From the NCBI RefSeq assembly GCF_050947875.1, contig NC_134570.1:241234584-241298583 (forward strand): DNA of 64,000 bases, read 5' to 3'. The stretch is from Dermacentor variabilis (Eukaryota > Arthropoda > Arachnida > Ixodida > Ixodidae). The position numbers and the translations under genes were made by a program. Below are positions 63,601 through 64,000 of the stretch, piece by piece; position 1 is the first letter of the stretch, and each line of letters opens with the position of its first letter. Under the pieces are notes generated by a model, which did no database searches, had not been told where the DNA came from, and was given only the letters and a program-made list of their open reading frames with translations.

Positions 63601-63761
63601 ACGGAGGCAATCGAGAGGAGGCAAACCGAGTCACTTGGTGCAAAGAAGCACTGTCACGGGCAGGGTGGCAGATGCTGTGCGCCACGAGTGGAAGCAGTTC
63701 CTGGATGGCAAACAAAGGCGCTCTGTTAGTCATTGTCGCTGCGACGCTGCTCACGTGCCCA
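60606..63761 (-). mobile_element. Second antisense LINE inserted in the outer LINE
   Basis: 3,156 bp flanked by the direct repeat CACAGTT (60599-60605 and 63762-63768). Minus strand: endonuclease and RT, 3' tail AATAAATAAATAAA at 60606. It lacks ORF1 and the start of the endonuclease, so it is 5'-truncated. RT and C-terminus belong to the same broad CR1/Jockey-like group but differ clearly from the 55682-60225 element. Confidence 0.92.
60751..63560 (-). pseudogene. LINE ORF2: endonuclease and RT with two nonsense codons
   Basis: A single frame runs from about 63560 to 60751 apart from TAA at about 62848 and TAG at about 61978. Endonuclease: ADIVVLTETWLHEYI, RQGGGALTAVSKK, LGACYRPPNASP, FLFDDFNFQRINW (usual GDFN now DDFN), PQLSDHSLLNFS. 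Linker ASWYNAHLKRLSNRKKRFFR. RT: SSCAGVDCITTKFL, PVHKSDNKHSPFTHRPISIT, FLDFANAFDKVSYHLLL, LSGVPQGTVLRPLLFLIFI, SSVHLFADDCVLFRE (61540-61551), RYKYLGIHITSNLSW, LVRSQLEYASSIWDPG, FIPRTLYDWNHFP. Two point mutations only: a young copy. Confidence 0.92.
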
Positions 63762-64000
63762 CACAGTTATTTGAGTTTACCATGGACCTTCACTTAAACC
63801 TGGATTCTTTATTTCAAACCGATGTCATCTGTCTTGATTTTTCCAAAGCATTCAACCGTGTCCCACATCAACGTCTTATGTCCAAAATTTCAGGTCTTCA
63901 CCTTCACCCACTTGTTTTAGACTGGATTCACAACTTTCTCACAGTTCGCTCTCAGTTCACCGTACTAGGCGGACTTCCTTCAAGATCACCTTGCGTCACC
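63762..64000 (+). mobile_element. Outer LINE, part 3 (RT palm, runs off window)
   Basis: LFEFTMDLHLNLDSLFQTDV, then ICLDFSKAFNRVPHQRLMSK (RT block A, about 63830-63890), LVLDWIHNFLTVRSQFTVLG and GLPSRSPC at the window end (the GVPQGS position, degraded). It joins in sense to the SCESQ of part 2. The remainder lies beyond the window. Confidence 0.88.

Overview
The window looks like gene-poor, repeat-rich arthropod DNA, most likely from a hard tick (Ixodidae). There are no operons or bacterial genes, AATAAA signals and microsatellites are common, and nearly all coding-like sequence is decayed transposable elements. The tick assignment rests on recall of dispersed repeats: one tRNA-derived SINE family found five times, abundant Penelope-like elements (PLEs), and LINE families with an SGNH-like domain or CR1/Jockey-type RT. 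No database search was run. I found no convincing intact host gene; the closest is a frameshifted HARBI1-like fragment.

Layout. 1-1590: minus-strand Ty3/Gypsy fragment with its 5' LTR. 3961-8160: decayed minus-strand LINE carrying SGNH-like, APE endonuclease, RT and zinc-knuckle regions. 8975-13812: PLE pieces, a dispersed DNA-transposon-like repeat, a LINE RT fragment and a SINE. 17249-18527: a mariner with both inverted ends and TA target sites. 24110-29918: a second, nearly full-length Gypsy of the same family, itself interrupted by a PLE 3' end and a SINE tail, each with target-site duplications. 29930-32960: two minus-strand PLE pieces. 34104-34227: a long hairpin. 35485-37252: HARBI1-like fragment and GC-rich repeats. 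38129-42881: the best-preserved element, a two-ORF LINE flanked on both sides by (ATT/ACT)n tracts. 42882-46545: PLEs, including a head-to-head inverted pair. 47960-55089: MITE-like inverted repeat, Helitron-type fragment, RTE endonuclease, LINE, PLE and hAT remnants.

55090-64000 is a nested array. A plus-strand LINE has been split twice by antisense LINE insertions, each bounded by short direct repeats. The first inserted LINE (55682-60225) is the most notable object: 300-bp tandem monomers at its 5' end, then an ORF1 whose predicted start is a hydrophobic leader followed at once by a 2A-like ribosome-skipping motif (GDIDANPGP).

The elements work as self-copying systems rather than as a pathway: LINEs through APE endonuclease plus RT, PLEs through RT plus GIY-YIG endonuclease, Gypsy through gag/protease/RT/RNase H/integrase, mariner/hAT/Harbinger through transposases. 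Most copies are inactive. The plus-strand LINE at 38217-42738 could be intact if two single-base homopolymer gaps are assembly errors.
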